This document shows, in pieces, positions 9,791 through 19,945 of a DNA stretch of 64,000 bases. The notes under the pieces were generated by a model. It searched no databases. It saw nothing but the letters and a program-made list of their open reading frames with translations, and was not told the origin of the DNA. Where the stretch lies: assembly GCF_004368965.1 (NCBI RefSeq), contig NZ_SORO01000001.1:1830001-1894000 (forward strand), in the 5' to 3' direction. This DNA is from Leptospira meyeri (GTDB lineage: Bacteria; Spirochaetota; Leptospiria; Leptospirales; Leptospiraceae). Made by a program: the position numbers and the translations under genes. Each line of letters begins with the position of its first letter. The stretch's first letter is position 1.

Positions 9791-11302
9791 ATGAATGAAT
9801 TTCTGGAAAAAATCAAAAGCTTTTTCAAGGATGAAGACAGCTTTTTTGATGCAAAGCAACTTCTGCAACAGAATTGGCACAAATTTGTCCCCCAATACTT
9901 CGACAAAATCCTGGAAACACGTGCGAATGCCGTTTTTGTTTTGGACCAGGACCTAAATTATACCTATGTGAACTCTTCGGCAGAAAGTATGGTGGAAAAA
10001 ACCGCCAGTCAGATGTTAGGGCAAAACATTTGGCATTTGTTTCCGAACCTGGATGAAACAGATTTTGGTAAAAAATTAATAGAAGCCATCAAGAATAAGG
10101 AAACTTTCCGCTCTGATGAGTTTTTTTTGGAATCAAAAGGATGGTTTGCAACACAAGTTTTTCCTCAGGAAAATTTTACCATCCTCATCGCAACAGAAAT
10201 CACATCAGAAAAAAACGCCAAAGATAATTATAGCCAAGTTCTAAATAAGAACAAAGCAATCCTTAGTGCCCTACCTGACAAATTGTATGGAATCAGAAAA
10301 GACGGAACCGTCATTGACCACAAAGAATTTCCCGATTTTAAAGGTTGGGATTCTTTTTATGAAGGTAGAGTCAGATTCACTCGAATCGAAAACCTATTTC
10401 CAACAAGAAAACTAAACGATATTGAGTCCATCATAGAACAGGTTTTAGAAATTGGTGGAACCAAAACTTATGAATATTCGATCGAAGATTACGATGGAGA
10501 AAAATACTTTGAAGCACGTTTCACTAAAACTGGCGAAGATGATGTTCTCGCAATCGTTCGGAATATTACAGAAAGAAAAAAAGCCGAAGCTTTAAAAAAT
10601 GAATTCATCAGTTTAGTGAGTCACGAGCTAAGAACTCCTTTAACATCAATTAAAGGTTCTATCGATTTGTTACTCGCAGGTGTGGCAGGGGATCTCTCCA
10701 ATCAAACGAAATCACTCTTAAATATTTGCAGAAAAAACACACAAAGGTTAGTTCGTTTTGTTACTGACCTACTCGATATTGAAGCATTGGATTCAGGAAA
10801 TATTAATTTTAAGTTTAGAACTTATCGTTTAGAAGAAATCCTCCAAAGTTCCGTCGATGGAATGAGGACCTTTGCAGAACAATACCATGTTTTACTAAAT
10901 TATGATCAAAACTTTCCGTCTACGACTGTCTATGTGGATGAAGACAGATTGAATCATTGTATCACCAATCTAATTTCAAATGCAGTAAAATATACTCCAA
11001 AATTTTCTGAAGTTTATATCACAGTTGTTCCCACTGATACAAAAGCGCAAATTTTAATCAAAGACAACGGGCCAGGTATTGATCCCAATTTTGCACCCAG
11101 ACTATTTCACAGATTTGCACAAGGAGCACCACCCAAGGATAAATTAGTGGGAGGTTCTGGCCTTGGTTTATCCATCACGAAGGGATTTGTAGAGGCAATG
11201 AAAGGAAAAATATTTTTTACGTCTGATGACAATGGAACCGTCTTTACAATTGAATTTCCTATTATCAAACCAGGATCTATTCCAACTGGATACAACCAAT
11301 GA
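9791..11302 (+). CDS. PAS-domain sensor histidine kinase
   Basis: 503 residues, soluble. A PAS domain occupies about 40-135 (NAVFVLDQDLNYTYVNSSAE); a second PAS-like segment follows at 155-265. The dimerisation domain has phospho-acceptor His278 in SHELRTPLTSIKGS. The ATPase domain shows the N-box (CITNLISNAVKY), G1 (IKDNGPGID) and G2 (GGSGLGLSI). With no membrane segment it probably senses a cytoplasmic signal. Its stop overlaps the start of the response regulator gene (ATGA), so the pair is coupled. It diverges from the ABC ATPase gene 32 bases away. Confidence 0.93.
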   Translation: MNEFLEKIKSFFKDEDSFFDAKQLLQQNWHKFVPQYFDKILETRANAVFVLDQDLNYTYVNSSAESMVEKTASQMLGQNIWHLFPNLDETDFGKKLIEAIKNKETFRSDEFFLESKGWFATQVFPQENFTILIATEITSEKNAKDNYSQVLNKNKAILSALPDKLYGIRKDGTVIDHKEFPDFKGWDSFYEGRVRFTRIENLFPTRKLNDIESIIEQVLEIGGTKTYEYSIEDYDGEKYFEARFTKTGEDDVLAIVRNITERKKAEALKNEFISLVSHELRTPLTSIKGSIDLLLAGVAGDLSNQTKSLLNICRKNTQRLVRFVTDLLDIEALDSGNINFKFRTYRLEEILQSSVDGMRTFAEQYHVLLNYDQNFPSTTVYVDEDRLNHCITNLISNAVKYTPKFSEVYITVVPTDTKAQILIKDNGPGIDPNFAPRLFHRFAQGAPPKDKLVGGSGLGLSITKGFVEAMKGKIFFTSDDNGTVFTIEFPIIKPGSIPTGYNQ

Positions 11303-11697
11303 CTGATGCAACTCTAAATCATGTACTAATTGTGGAAGACGAAGAAGATATTGTAGAAATTCTTCGGATCGCATTAGAGTTTAACTCGAGTTATCAGGTC
11401 AGTTTCGCAAAAACTGGTCCGGAGGGATTACAAAAAGCAATCATCTTACAACCAGACTTAATCTTGTTAGATGTTTTAATGCCCGGGATGAATGGAATGG
11501 AGTTAATTGAAGAATTGAAAATCTTTCCAGAAACAAAAGGGATTCCTGTTGCATTCATTACTTCGCGTGTGTTAAAAAATGAAATTTTGGAATACCAGAG
11601 AAGAGGTGGCATCGGTGTCATTGAAAAACCCTTTGCCCCTCTGGAAATCGCTGATAAAATTCAAACCCTTTGGGAAGATTCAAAAAGAAGTCACTAA
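11299..11697 (+). CDS. Single-domain response regulator (CheY-like receiver)
   Basis: 132 residues forming only a receiver domain. The acidic pocket is VEDEED (12-17), the phosphorylation site is Asp58 in LILLDVLMPGMNG, the conserved Ser/Thr is in AFITSR and the Lys is in IEKPF. There is no output domain, so it must act through protein contact or as a phosphorelay intermediate. It is translationally coupled to the preceding kinase, its probable phosphate donor. It ends 2 bases before the convergent kinase gene. Confidence 0.92.
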   Translation: MTDATLNHVLIVEDEEDIVEILRIALEFNSSYQVSFAKTGPEGLQKAIILQPDLILLDVLMPGMNGMELIEELKIFPETKGIPVAFITSRVLKNEILEYQRRGGIGVIEKPFAPLEIADKIQTLWEDSKRSH

Positions 11698-11699
11698 TC

Positions 11700-12701
11700 T
11701 TATTTGTCTTTGAACCCATCCAAAATTTCGTCTTGTCTTCCCATCAAACGAACTGACAAACGAGGACCAACTTCGCAGACAATACGAGATGCAACATAAT
11801 TTCCCCAACGAGCTGATTTCTGTGCCGAATACCCTTGTGTTAATCCATACAACACACCAGCGGCAAATGCATCCCCTGCTCCTGTTGTATCAATTGGTTT
11901 TACGGGAAAACCTGGAACGAGAGTGATTTTTCCATTTTCAGCTACATAGGCTCCATCTTTACCAGCAGTCATAAAAACCAAAGGGCAAAGTTTGGAAATG
12001 AAGGTCACTGCTTCTTCTGCCGTTTTTGCTCCACTCAACGCTAAACCTTCTTCAGTATTACAAAAAACCACATCGACATATTCTTTTGTTAGGTGAATAA
12101 ATTCATCCTTAGAACGATTTACACAAAAAGGATCACTATAAGTAAAAGAAACCTTTACATTGTTTTCTTTAGCGACTTTCATCGTGAGTTCACTTGCTTT
12201 TTTTGTAGAATCACCATCCCACAAATAACCTTCCACATAAACAAATTTACTTTTTTTTAGGTTATCTACATCGATATCATTAGGTCCAAGTGATGTTGAA
12301 ATTGCAAGATTTGTCAACATAGTTCGTTCTGCATCAGGTGTTGTTAATACAACACAAGTGCCGGTATGGCTTTGGGAATCAGGTGTTGTTTCGAATAAAA
12401 CGCCAGCATCTTCCATATCTTTTTTATAAAACTCGCCATATGTATCGTGAGTCACTTTTCCCGTGTAACAACATGTTCCACCTGAATTTGCAATGGCAAT
12501 CATTGTATTGGCAGCACTTCCACCGGAACGAAGTTCCTTCTTTTCATCATGAAGATCAGCAAGAATTTGACCTTGTCTGGCTTCATCTACAAGAGTCATT
12601 ACACCCTTAGTGATATTCTGTTTTTGTAAAAAATTGGGAGTAATAAAGGCAATGATATCTACCAAGGCGTTCCCTACGCCGAATACGTCGTAATGCTTCA
12701 T
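11700..12701 (-). CDS. PfkB-family sugar/nucleoside kinase, adenosine-kinase-like
   Basis: 333 residues from the ATG at 12701, where the protein begins MKHYDVFGVGNALVDI as such kinases do; an in-frame TTG at 12740 would add 13 residues. The ribokinase fold is clear: substrate-side glycines in RSGGSAANTMIA near residue 55, and the anion-hole/base motif DTTGAGDAFAAGVLYG near 275. Relatives with this N-terminus are annotated as adenosine kinases, making AMP from adenosine with ATP, but substrate choice within PfkB is hard to read. Confidence 0.85.
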   Translation of the reverse strand: MKHYDVFGVGNALVDIIAFITPNFLQKQNITKGVMTLVDEARQGQILADLHDEKKELRSGGSAANTMIAIANSGGTCCYTGKVTHDTYGEFYKKDMEDAGVLFETTPDSQSHTGTCVVLTTPDAERTMLTNLAISTSLGPNDIDVDNLKKSKFVYVEGYLWDGDSTKKASELTMKVAKENNVKVSFTYSDPFCVNRSKDEFIHLTKEYVDVVFCNTEEGLALSGAKTAEEAVTFISKLCPLVFMTAGKDGAYVAENGKITLVPGFPVKPIDTTGAGDAFAAGVLYGLTQGYSAQKSARWGNYVASRIVCEVGPRLSVRLMGRQDEILDGFKDK

Positions 12702-12783
12702 GTGGACAATGCTTTTTTCCTTTAGGGAATTGACACTCAATTTTCATGTTTCAGTTTGGCAAGTACCGAGAAAATACTCTTCA

Positions 12784-14853
12784 ATGGTTTCCAATTTCAG
12801 ATTATCAATTCTGCTTTGTTTCAGTTTGGCTCCATTTACCCTTTTAGCTCAAAACAAAGATACGAAAGAAGTGGAGATCCGTGCGGGTGTTGACTCTCAG
12901 TCAAAAAACTCGAACTTTGCAAAAAACCCAACCGGGTTTCAAAAAGAAATCGATTTAAGTCAAACAAACACTCGTTATATGAGCCTTCCGGATGTTCTCA
13001 ATCGCGAAGCGGGAGTTCGAATCAGACAATACGGAGGACTCGGATCTTACTCAACGTTATCCTTACGAGGGACAAATCCCAACCAATCAAAAATTTATTG
13101 GAATGGGGTGCCAATTAATAACTCAATGGGCGGTGAAATTAACTTAGCAGACCTACCCTTTGATAATTTAGAAAAAATTGAGATCTATAAATCAGGAACA
13201 CCCGCTGGATTTTCAGGATCAGCCATTGGAGGATCAATTAACCTAATCTCTAAATCAAAAATAGACAAACCGATCACACGAATCAACTTGATGGGGGGAA
13301 GTTTTAAAACGGCAAAAGCAACTGTCACTCATATGGATCAATTTGCTCATGGTTCTTATTTTGTACAGGCTCTCCAAGAAACATCTGACCAGAACTTTAG
13401 TTATTTAAATAACAAAGGTACTGTTTTATTTAATACTTATGATGATACGATAGACACACGTAGAAATGCACAATTTCGCAAAACTGGATTTACTGGAAAC
13501 CTCTCTCTTGAATTTGGAAAAACAAAAATAAACATATTGAATGACTATATTCACAGAAAACAAGGATTACCCGGTCCAGGAAACAGGCAGACCGTTTCCG
13601 TAGAAAGAGTTTTTAGTAAACTTTCGTCTGCGATCACAACAGAAACAAATGAATTTCTTTTTCAAAATTTAACATTGGAAACAAAAACTTACGGGAACTT
13701 TTCAAAAGATGATTTTTTTGATCCCAAATCAGAGTTTAGTTATGGAACACCAAATGCATTTACAAAAACAAACCATTACGGCTTTCAACTCTCCCCCACG
13801 TTATATTTACTAGAATACAATCAAGTCATTCGAACTTCTTTCCAAACAGAACAAGAATTTTTTACAAGATACGAAAAAAGATACAATCATGAAACAGAAA
13901 GAAAAGAGCCGAAAAAACGAAGAGATACTTTAAGTGCTACTTTTCAGGATGAAATCAGATTTTTTTCCAACCGTCTTTTTTTGGTTCCGCAAGTTCGGTT
14001 CGAGCGTTTTACGGACAGATTTGGAAAAGATGAAACTAGCGTTCGAAACCAACTTCTCGATCCGCTAACAGATGTTTTTTACGTCAAACAAGCATTTACC
14101 AATCCAAGTTTTGGCATTAAAATTATTTGGATTAAAAAAGATAGTTTAGAATTTGGAACATTGGGAAACATTAGCAAAGATTTTAGAATTCCCACCTTCT
14201 TAGAGTTATTTGGAGAACGAGGAAGCATTGTAGGTAATACCAAATTAAGACCTGAACAAAGTAGAAATGGAGACTTTGGATTTTATCTTAACACAAAACC
14301 ATTTACAAACTGGAAATTCCAATCTGACATATCCATCTTTCAAAAACGAATTTATGATATGATTTTGTTTTTACCAAATTCACAGTTTACTCTTAGACCT
14401 GAGAATGTTGACCAAGCCTTCATTCGAGGCCTAGAAACTAGCCACAATATGATTTGGAACAAAGGAATCAAATTCAATTTTAATTATACATACCAAGATG
14501 CAAAAAACTATTCCGAATCACCTTCGTTAAACGGGAAATACCTTCCATTACGCTCCAAAAGTCAAGGTAGTGCTTTACTTGCGTTTTTTAAAGATTTTGG
14601 AGAAATTGGATTGGAATACCAATACATCGGTGCCAATTTTCGAGACAGAACCAATGAATATTTAGGATACCTTCCGGCACGGCAATTTTGGAATCTCTAT
14701 ATCCAATACATACCCTATAAAAATTTAGAAACGGGAAACGAATTGATTTTGGGATTGGAAGTTCGGAATCTATCTGACAAACGGGTAGAGGATTTAGTTG
14801 GATACCCATTACCTGGTCGTAGTTATTATTTTACAGGGAGTTATCGATTCTAA
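12784..14853 (+). CDS. TonB-dependent outer-membrane receptor
   Basis: 689 residues from ATG 12784, which gives a clean signal peptide (MVSNFRLSILLCFSLAPFTLLAQ); the frame is open further upstream to 12700. The plug domain is recognisable (VLNREAGVRIRQYGG, then SLRGTNPNQSKIYWNGVPIN and IEIYKSGTPAGFSGSAIGG), followed by a roughly 550-residue beta-barrel ending in an aromatic residue (SYYFTGSYRF). The type resembles BtuB/siderophore receptors; the ligand cannot be told. The next gene, a putative surface lipoprotein, starts inside the stop codon (TAATG). Confidence 0.92.
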   Translation: MVSNFRLSILLCFSLAPFTLLAQNKDTKEVEIRAGVDSQSKNSNFAKNPTGFQKEIDLSQTNTRYMSLPDVLNREAGVRIRQYGGLGSYSTLSLRGTNPNQSKIYWNGVPINNSMGGEINLADLPFDNLEKIEIYKSGTPAGFSGSAIGGSINLISKSKIDKPITRINLMGGSFKTAKATVTHMDQFAHGSYFVQALQETSDQNFSYLNNKGTVLFNTYDDTIDTRRNAQFRKTGFTGNLSLEFGKTKINILNDYIHRKQGLPGPGNRQTVSVERVFSKLSSAITTETNEFLFQNLTLETKTYGNFSKDDFFDPKSEFSYGTPNAFTKTNHYGFQLSPTLYLLEYNQVIRTSFQTEQEFFTRYEKRYNHETERKEPKKRRDTLSATFQDEIRFFSNRLFLVPQVRFERFTDRFGKDETSVRNQLLDPLTDVFYVKQAFTNPSFGIKIIWIKKDSLEFGTLGNISKDFRIPTFLELFGERGSIVGNTKLRPEQSRNGDFGFYLNTKPFTNWKFQSDISIFQKRIYDMILFLPNSQFTLRPENVDQAFIRGLETSHNMIWNKGIKFNFNYTYQDAKNYSESPSLNGKYLPLRSKSQGSALLAFFKDFGEIGLEYQYIGANFRDRTNEYLGYLPARQFWNLYIQYIPYKNLETGNELILGLEVRNLSDKRVEDLVGYPLPGRSYYFTGSYRF

Positions 14854-16148
14854 TGTTAAATACAATCAATCGCTTTCTGAATTTAAATCTTAATTACAAC
14901 CCATCGCAGCTGGTATACGCATTGCGGATATTTCCCTCTGCACGATATCTGAAATACAAATACAAACCATCGCAGCTGGTATATGCATTGCGGATATTTC
15001 CATTTTTATTTCTTCAGTTTTATTGTTCTCAACTGGAAATAGAAAAGCCAAACCTTTTCCAATTTGTATTTTTATCTGCTTCCCCCACTTCCGTTGGAGT
15101 CGTGACCTCTGATTTTGCAAGCGGCGGAAGATTTAAAACTTTTGAACCAAACTCACTGACTGCCTTTCCCACTTCAATCCCTATTCACTCTGATGCAGTT
15201 GGAAGATTTACTAATGATAGAGTTTTTATTGTCAACCGATTGAATCGAGACAGCATCCAAGTATTAAATCCTCAACTTGGATTTTTAACCGAACAAGAGT
15301 TTAGTGTTGGACAAGGTAAAAATCCACAAGACATCTCCGTTTGGAATGATAAATATTTTATTAGCCTTTATAATTCTGATGAATTAGTCATCTATTCGCG
15401 ATATAATGGGACAAAAATTGGGTCTGTTTCTTTTGCTTCACTCAAAGAAACCTATTCCACTTCTGGAATTCCTGATAATTCGGTTGAATCTTCTTATATG
15501 GTTCAAGACGGAACAAGTTTGTTTGTATTGTTACAACGTTTGGATAGAAATGACGTATCAGGTTATTTGCCACCTAACTCTGATTCCTATATGGTTGAAA
15601 TTGATATGAATTTGAATCAGATAAGAGCTGTATATACTCTTCCTTACAGAAATCCAAGTTCTAAAATTCAAAAAGTAAATCTATTCGGTGAACCACACTT
15701 AGTTTTATCTTGCGTTGGTCGCGTTGGGTTTATTTCTCAAATTGATGCAGGAATCATTGCCTTTCGTTTGAGTACTCGCCAATTCCTTCCTAACCGTCTT
15801 TTTGCAGAAGAGATAGCGGGTGGAGATATTTTGGTCTTTCAAATTAAAAATGAGGAATTAGGATTTGCCGCTGTCCTTGACGCGGGATTTACGAAAACAA
15901 TCCAAGCATTCCGCCCAAGAACTGGAGAACGGATTGGAACCCTACTGCAAATTCCTGGCAATATAGGAATTAGTCTTTCAGGTCTTTTGCTAACGAATGA
16001 AGGAAAATTGTTGGTTGGATCTACTGATTTCAATCGGCCAGGAATCTATGTTTACGATACGAATCTTGGAAATGTATTATTAAATCCGATACCGAGTTCG
16101 GTGGAACTAACACCTTTTGATATCTTCCAGTTGCAAAATCTTCAATAA
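14853..16148 (+). CDS. Putative lipoprotein with beta-propeller-like repeats, partner of the TonB receptor
   Basis: 431 residues from the ATG that overlaps the receptor stop. The N-terminus carries PSQLVYALRIFP twice, at residues 17-28 and 39-50, from a 66-base in-frame duplication. A short hydrophobic stretch FPFLFLQFY then leads to Cys58, a plausible spirochaetal lipobox. The true start may lie inside: TTG at 14988 would leave a 12-residue leader. The body contains strand-rich segments such as RVFIVNRLNRDSIQVLNP and EIDMNLNQIRAVYTLP, which suggest a YncE-like propeller. Pairing with a receptor hints at a surface ligand-capture role. Confidence 0.75.
   Translation: MLNTINRFLNLNLNYNPSQLVYALRIFPSARYLKYKYKPSQLVYALRIFPFLFLQFYCSQLEIEKPNLFQFVFLSASPTSVGVVTSDFASGGRFKTFEPNSLTAFPTSIPIHSDAVGRFTNDRVFIVNRLNRDSIQVLNPQLGFLTEQEFSVGQGKNPQDISVWNDKYFISLYNSDELVIYSRYNGTKIGSVSFASLKETYSTSGIPDNSVESSYMVQDGTSLFVLLQRLDRNDVSGYLPPNSDSYMVEIDMNLNQIRAVYTLPYRNPSSKIQKVNLFGEPHLVLSCVGRVGFISQIDAGIIAFRLSTRQFLPNRLFAEEIAGGDILVFQIKNEELGFAAVLDAGFTKTIQAFRPRTGERIGTLLQIPGNIGISLSGLLLTNEGKLLVGSTDFNRPGIYVYDTNLGNVLLNPIPSSVELTPFDIFQLQNLQ
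14895..15001 (+). repeat. Direct in-frame duplication, period 66 bp
   Basis: Two copies of a 35-base unit (14901-14935 and 14967-15001) differ at one position and are spaced exactly 66 bases, or 22 codons, apart; weaker similarity extends a few bases to the left. Each encodes PSQLVYALRIFP. Loss of one unit would restore an ordinary 35-residue leader before the lipobox Cys. Confidence 0.9.
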
Positions 16149-16183
16149 ATCTCAATATGGAAAAAGACAGGGGAATCTAATTT

Positions 16184-17836
16184 ATGTTAACTCTAAAAAA
16201 ACAAAAAAATGGTCCATTGACCAAACAAGTTTTATTAATCATCTTAGATGGAGTTGGCTTTACAGAGAAAGGATACGAAAACGGCAATGCAGTAGCCAAA
16301 GCAAATATGCCTATATTAAAAGGTCTTTGGAAAACGCACCCAACAGTTTTATTAAAAGCGCATGGAACCGCTGTCGGAATGCCTAGTGATGAAGACATGG
16401 GCAATTCAGAAGTTGGTCATAATGTTTTAGGATCAGGAAGAATTTTTGATCAAGGCGCAAAATTGGTCTCTCAGTCAATCGAAAACGGAAGTTTATTTGT
16501 TGGTCCTATATGGAAAAAGTGCATATCCAACTGTAAGTCCAATCAATCTACACTTCATTTTCTTGGTTTATTTTCAGATGGTAATGTCCATAGCCATATT
16601 GACCACCTACGCGCTCTTATAAATCATGCGATAAAAGAAAACATAACAAAAATAAGACTTCACATACTATTAGACGGAAGAGATGTTCCCGAAAAATCTG
16701 CGTTAGACTATCTAATTCCATTTGAAGAATACCTAGATACCCATCGGAAAAATGGGATCGATATTCAAATTGCTTCCGGTGGGGGAAGGATGGAACTCAC
16801 AATGGATCGTTACGACGCTGATTGGTCGATGGTCGAAAGAGGTTGGAACCATCATGTGGAAGGAGAGGGTCGTCAATTTCAATCTGCAAAGGAAGCCATT
16901 GATACATTCCGTACAGAAAACCCTTCCGTAATTGATCAATACCTGCCTGGGTTCGTGGTAGCAGATACTAATGGGAAACCGCTTGGTAAGGTGGAAGACA
17001 ATGATTCGGTAATATTCTTTAATTTCCGTGGTGACCGTGCTATCGAGATTTCGAGAGCTTTCACAGAAGAGAATTTAACAAATTTTAATCGAAAACGGTT
17101 TCCCAAAATTGAATTTGCCGGTATGATGCAATATGATGGAGATTTGTTTATCCCCAAACAATACTTAGTTGCTCCTCCTGCAATTGATCGCACCATGGGT
17201 GAATATTTTGCCAACGAAGGAATCGCACAATATGCTCTGTCTGAAACACAAAAATATGGACATGTAACTTTTTTTTGGAATGGAAATAGGTCTGGGTATT
17301 TTAATCAAACCTTAGAAACATACGAAGAAGTAAAATCTGATATCATCCCCTTTGATCAAAAGCCGGAAATGAAAGCAAAAGAAATCACTGATAATTTAGT
17401 GCTTGCATTGACATCACACAAATTTCCGTTTTTGAGAGTCAATTATGCTAACGGCGATATGGTGGGACATACTGGAAATATGGATGCTACTGTTCGAGGA
17501 TTGGAATATCTTGATGTATGTTTAGATAGAGTCAAAAAAATCTGTGATGAAACAAATACTGTGTTATGTATAACGGCTGACCATGGAAATGCGGACGAAA
17601 TGTACCAACTTAATAAAAAAGGAACAGCAGAAACGACAAAGGATGGAAAACCGGTACCCAAAACAAGCCATACTCTCAACCCGGTCCAATTCGTTCTTTA
17701 TGATCCAAAGGGAAAAATTCAACTCAATCAAAACCTAAAGGAAAAAGGGCTCGCAAATGTCGCGGCAACAATGATGGATCTATTAGGATTTGAAGCTCCA
17801 GAAGGATACCATCCAAGTCTAATCATTAGGGACTGA
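16184..17836 (+). CDS. gpmI: 2,3-bisphosphoglycerate-independent phosphoglycerate mutase
   Basis: 550 residues, normal for iPGM, which interconverts 3- and 2-phosphoglycerate in glycolysis using two Mn ions. The first metal-site Asp22 is in LLIILDGVG, catalytic Ser75 is in [12 protein letters not shown], the substrate loop is [15 protein letters not shown], and the second metal site is in [13 protein letters not shown] and [10 protein letters not shown]. It starts 35 bases after the lipoprotein gene and 16 bases before the next gene, probably in the same transcript although the functions are unrelated. Confidence 0.97.
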   Translation: MLTLKKQKNGPLTKQVLLIILDGVGFTEKGYENGNAVAKANMPILKGLWKTHPTVLLKAHGTAVGMPSDEDMGNSEVGHNVLGSGRIFDQGAKLVSQSIENGSLFVGPIWKKCISNCKSNQSTLHFLGLFSDGNVHSHIDHLRALINHAIKENITKIRLHILLDGRDVPEKSALDYLIPFEEYLDTHRKNGIDIQIASGGGRMELTMDRYDADWSMVERGWNHHVEGEGRQFQSAKEAIDTFRTENPSVIDQYLPGFVVADTNGKPLGKVEDNDSVIFFNFRGDRAIEISRAFTEENLTNFNRKRFPKIEFAGMMQYDGDLFIPKQYLVAPPAIDRTMGEYFANEGIAQYALSETQKYGHVTFFWNGNRSGYFNQTLETYEEVKSDIIPFDQKPEMKAKEITDNLVLALTSHKFPFLRVNYANGDMVGHTGNMDATVRGLEYLDVCLDRVKKICDETNTVLCITADHGNADEMYQLNKKGTAETTKDGKPVPKTSHTLNPVQFVLYDPKGKIQLNQNLKEKGLANVAATMMDLLGFEAPEGYHPSLIIRD

Positions 17837-17852
17837 GTCCCCATTTATTATT

Positions 17853-19901
17853 ATGCGGTTTCGGATCATCATCGGGTTACTTTTCAGTTTTGTTATTTTT
17901 AACTGTTCAGAACCTGGAATTGGCTCTTTTTCGGAGGAAACAAAAGAAAAAATTCGAAATATAATTAAACAAGAAGGTTTTCAAGGAGTCGTCCTAATTG
18001 CACAGGACGAGAATATCCTTTTTCGAGAATCAATCTATGCAGGTAAAAAAAGAAAAAGGATACAACTTTATAAAAAACACAATTTCCCGTTAGGTGAATC
18101 TACAAAAACATTTACTTCCTTTGCAATACACAAACTCGAAGAAGAAAAGAAAATCTCTTTATCCGATCCGGTTTCCAAACACCTCAATTGGTTTCCATAT
18201 TCCAAAGTTACCATTGGACATTTGTTGCGCCATACGTCTGGACTACCAAAAATCATTGAATTTCTACCAAATTTTGATACGGAAAAAAATCATTTAAAAC
18301 GCGATGATATCAAACGTTTTTTTTTAGAATCAAAACTAAAACCAGCCTTTGCTCCGGGAGAATATTGGAAGTATAGTCGTCTTGATTATCTTTTTCTATC
18401 TTATATTATTGAAAAAGTTTCAGGAGTGACTTATGGGAATTTTTTAAAGGAAACAATCTTTGTTCCGTTAAAAATGGAAAATACCAATGTAGACCACAAT
18501 GAAGTATTAATTGGAAATAGCGGAATATATTCCACACCGGAAGACCTTGTACATTTCAGCGAAGAATTAAAAAAACCAAAACTAATTTCTAAGATTTCTC
18601 GAGATACGATCATCAAAAAAACGATTCTTTCTGACTCCATCTCGGAAGATCCAATTGCATTCGGCGAAGGAGTCTTTGTAGGAGATTACTTTTATTGGAC
18701 TTATGGAAAAGAAAAAGGAATTTCAAACTTTGTATATCATGATTTAAAAAGTAGAATTTTCATTACCATCGTAAGTCCTTATGGAAGCAGTAAAGGTGAT
18801 TTATCTTCAGTTAAATCAGCACTAACAGAAATTATCTTTGATGCAAAAAAATTAAATCTTAAAAAAAGAACAAACCTTCAAAAGGAAGTTTACATTGAAG
18901 ATTTAATGAAAGATGAAAAAGTCCCATCGCTCGGAATTGCTGTGTTTAGAAACTACACATTAAGTTGGAAAAAAATGTATGGCACAAAAACTCAACACAC
19001 ACTTTTTCGCGCAGGATCTCTTTCCAAAACAATGACCGCTACCGCAACACTTCGATTAGTTGAAGCTGGACATCTAGACTTATATTCAAATTGGATTGGG
19101 AAATTAAAGCAATACAAAGTCTCAGTACCAAAGGGAAAAAGACGATCTTTAGTAAATCTAGATTTATTACTTTCGCATACAAGTGGACTTACTGAAAAAG
19201 GAAATTGGGATGACCCGATCAACTCCGGAAAAAGGCACTTACGTGAGTTAAAGGATACATATACAACAAAGGGAAATGGTTTAAAACTATATTACAAACC
19301 AGGAACCAAGTCTAGATATTCCGGAGGTGGATATAGCATTGTGCAAGAAATACTCACTGAACGAACAGGAAAGTCATTTCAAAACCTTATGTCCGAAATA
19401 GTTTTCCAACCCTTACATATGACTCGCAGTACATTCCGCCAAAATCTAAACATACAAGATGATCGATGTGATGGATATGATGAACAGGGTATCATACTTC
19501 CACAAAAATCTTTTGTAACACCTGAATTATCATCAGGTGGTCTCTGGACAACTCCAGAAGAAGTAGGAATTTTGTTTTCAGAAATTGCAAAAGCAAAACA
19601 AGGAAAATCAAATTTTCTCACAAAGGAATCTGCAGAATACCTCCTTTCACCCAAAATGAGTGCCGCAAACCTAACCGTTCATGCACTGGTCGCCCACGGA
19701 TTTTTTTTAAACCGAACTGGTAGAACTGAATATTTCTTCCATGGCGGTCATACAAAGGGACATAAGTCGCTTGCTCTTTTTAATACAGAAAAGGGATATG
19801 GAGTGGTCATTATGACCAACTCAGAAAATGGATCCAAACTCATTTGGCGGATTCTTCGGTCCATCTCGGTCGAAGAAAAATGGGACAAGTTCGTTAATTA
19901 A
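17853..19901 (+). CDS. Lipoprotein with tandem serine beta-lactamase-like domains, first one catalytically dead
   Basis: 682 residues. The signal peptide ends in a lipobox (FVIFNC, Cys18). Two beta-lactamase/PBP-C-like domains follow. Domain 2 has an intact SxxK (Ser389-Lys392 in AGSLSKTMT), a YSG in SRYSGGGY, HTSGL and HGG (FFHGGHTKGH). In domain 1 the matching place reads GESTKTFT, so Glu82 stands where the nucleophilic serine belongs, YSN is YSR, and HGG is absent, although HTSGL is kept. Active members act as esterases, D-peptidases or beta-lactamases; the substrate here is unknown. Domain 1 may regulate or bind. Confidence 0.85.
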   Translation: MRFRIIIGLLFSFVIFNCSEPGIGSFSEETKEKIRNIIKQEGFQGVVLIAQDENILFRESIYAGKKRKRIQLYKKHNFPLGESTKTFTSFAIHKLEEEKKISLSDPVSKHLNWFPYSKVTIGHLLRHTSGLPKIIEFLPNFDTEKNHLKRDDIKRFFLESKLKPAFAPGEYWKYSRLDYLFLSYIIEKVSGVTYGNFLKETIFVPLKMENTNVDHNEVLIGNSGIYSTPEDLVHFSEELKKPKLISKISRDTIIKKTILSDSISEDPIAFGEGVFVGDYFYWTYGKEKGISNFVYHDLKSRIFITIVSPYGSSKGDLSSVKSALTEIIFDAKKLNLKKRTNLQKEVYIEDLMKDEKVPSLGIAVFRNYTLSWKKMYGTKTQHTLFRAGSLSKTMTATATLRLVEAGHLDLYSNWIGKLKQYKVSVPKGKRRSLVNLDLLLSHTSGLTEKGNWDDPINSGKRHLRELKDTYTTKGNGLKLYYKPGTKSRYSGGGYSIVQEILTERTGKSFQNLMSEIVFQPLHMTRSTFRQNLNIQDDRCDGYDEQGIILPQKSFVTPELSSGGLWTTPEEVGILFSEIAKAKQGKSNFLTKESAEYLLSPKMSAANLTVHALVAHGFFLNRTGRTEYFFHGGHTKGHKSLALFNTEKGYGVVIMTNSENGSKLIWRILRSISVEEKWDKFVN

Positions 19902-19945
19902 TCTATTGACCAATTTCTAAAATTGGCTATTCTCAGAGCGGTTCA

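Noticed and set aside
12700..12783. Upstream start for the TonB receptor at 12700
   Set aside because: The added 28 residues would bury the signal peptide; ATG 12784 gives a normal leader.
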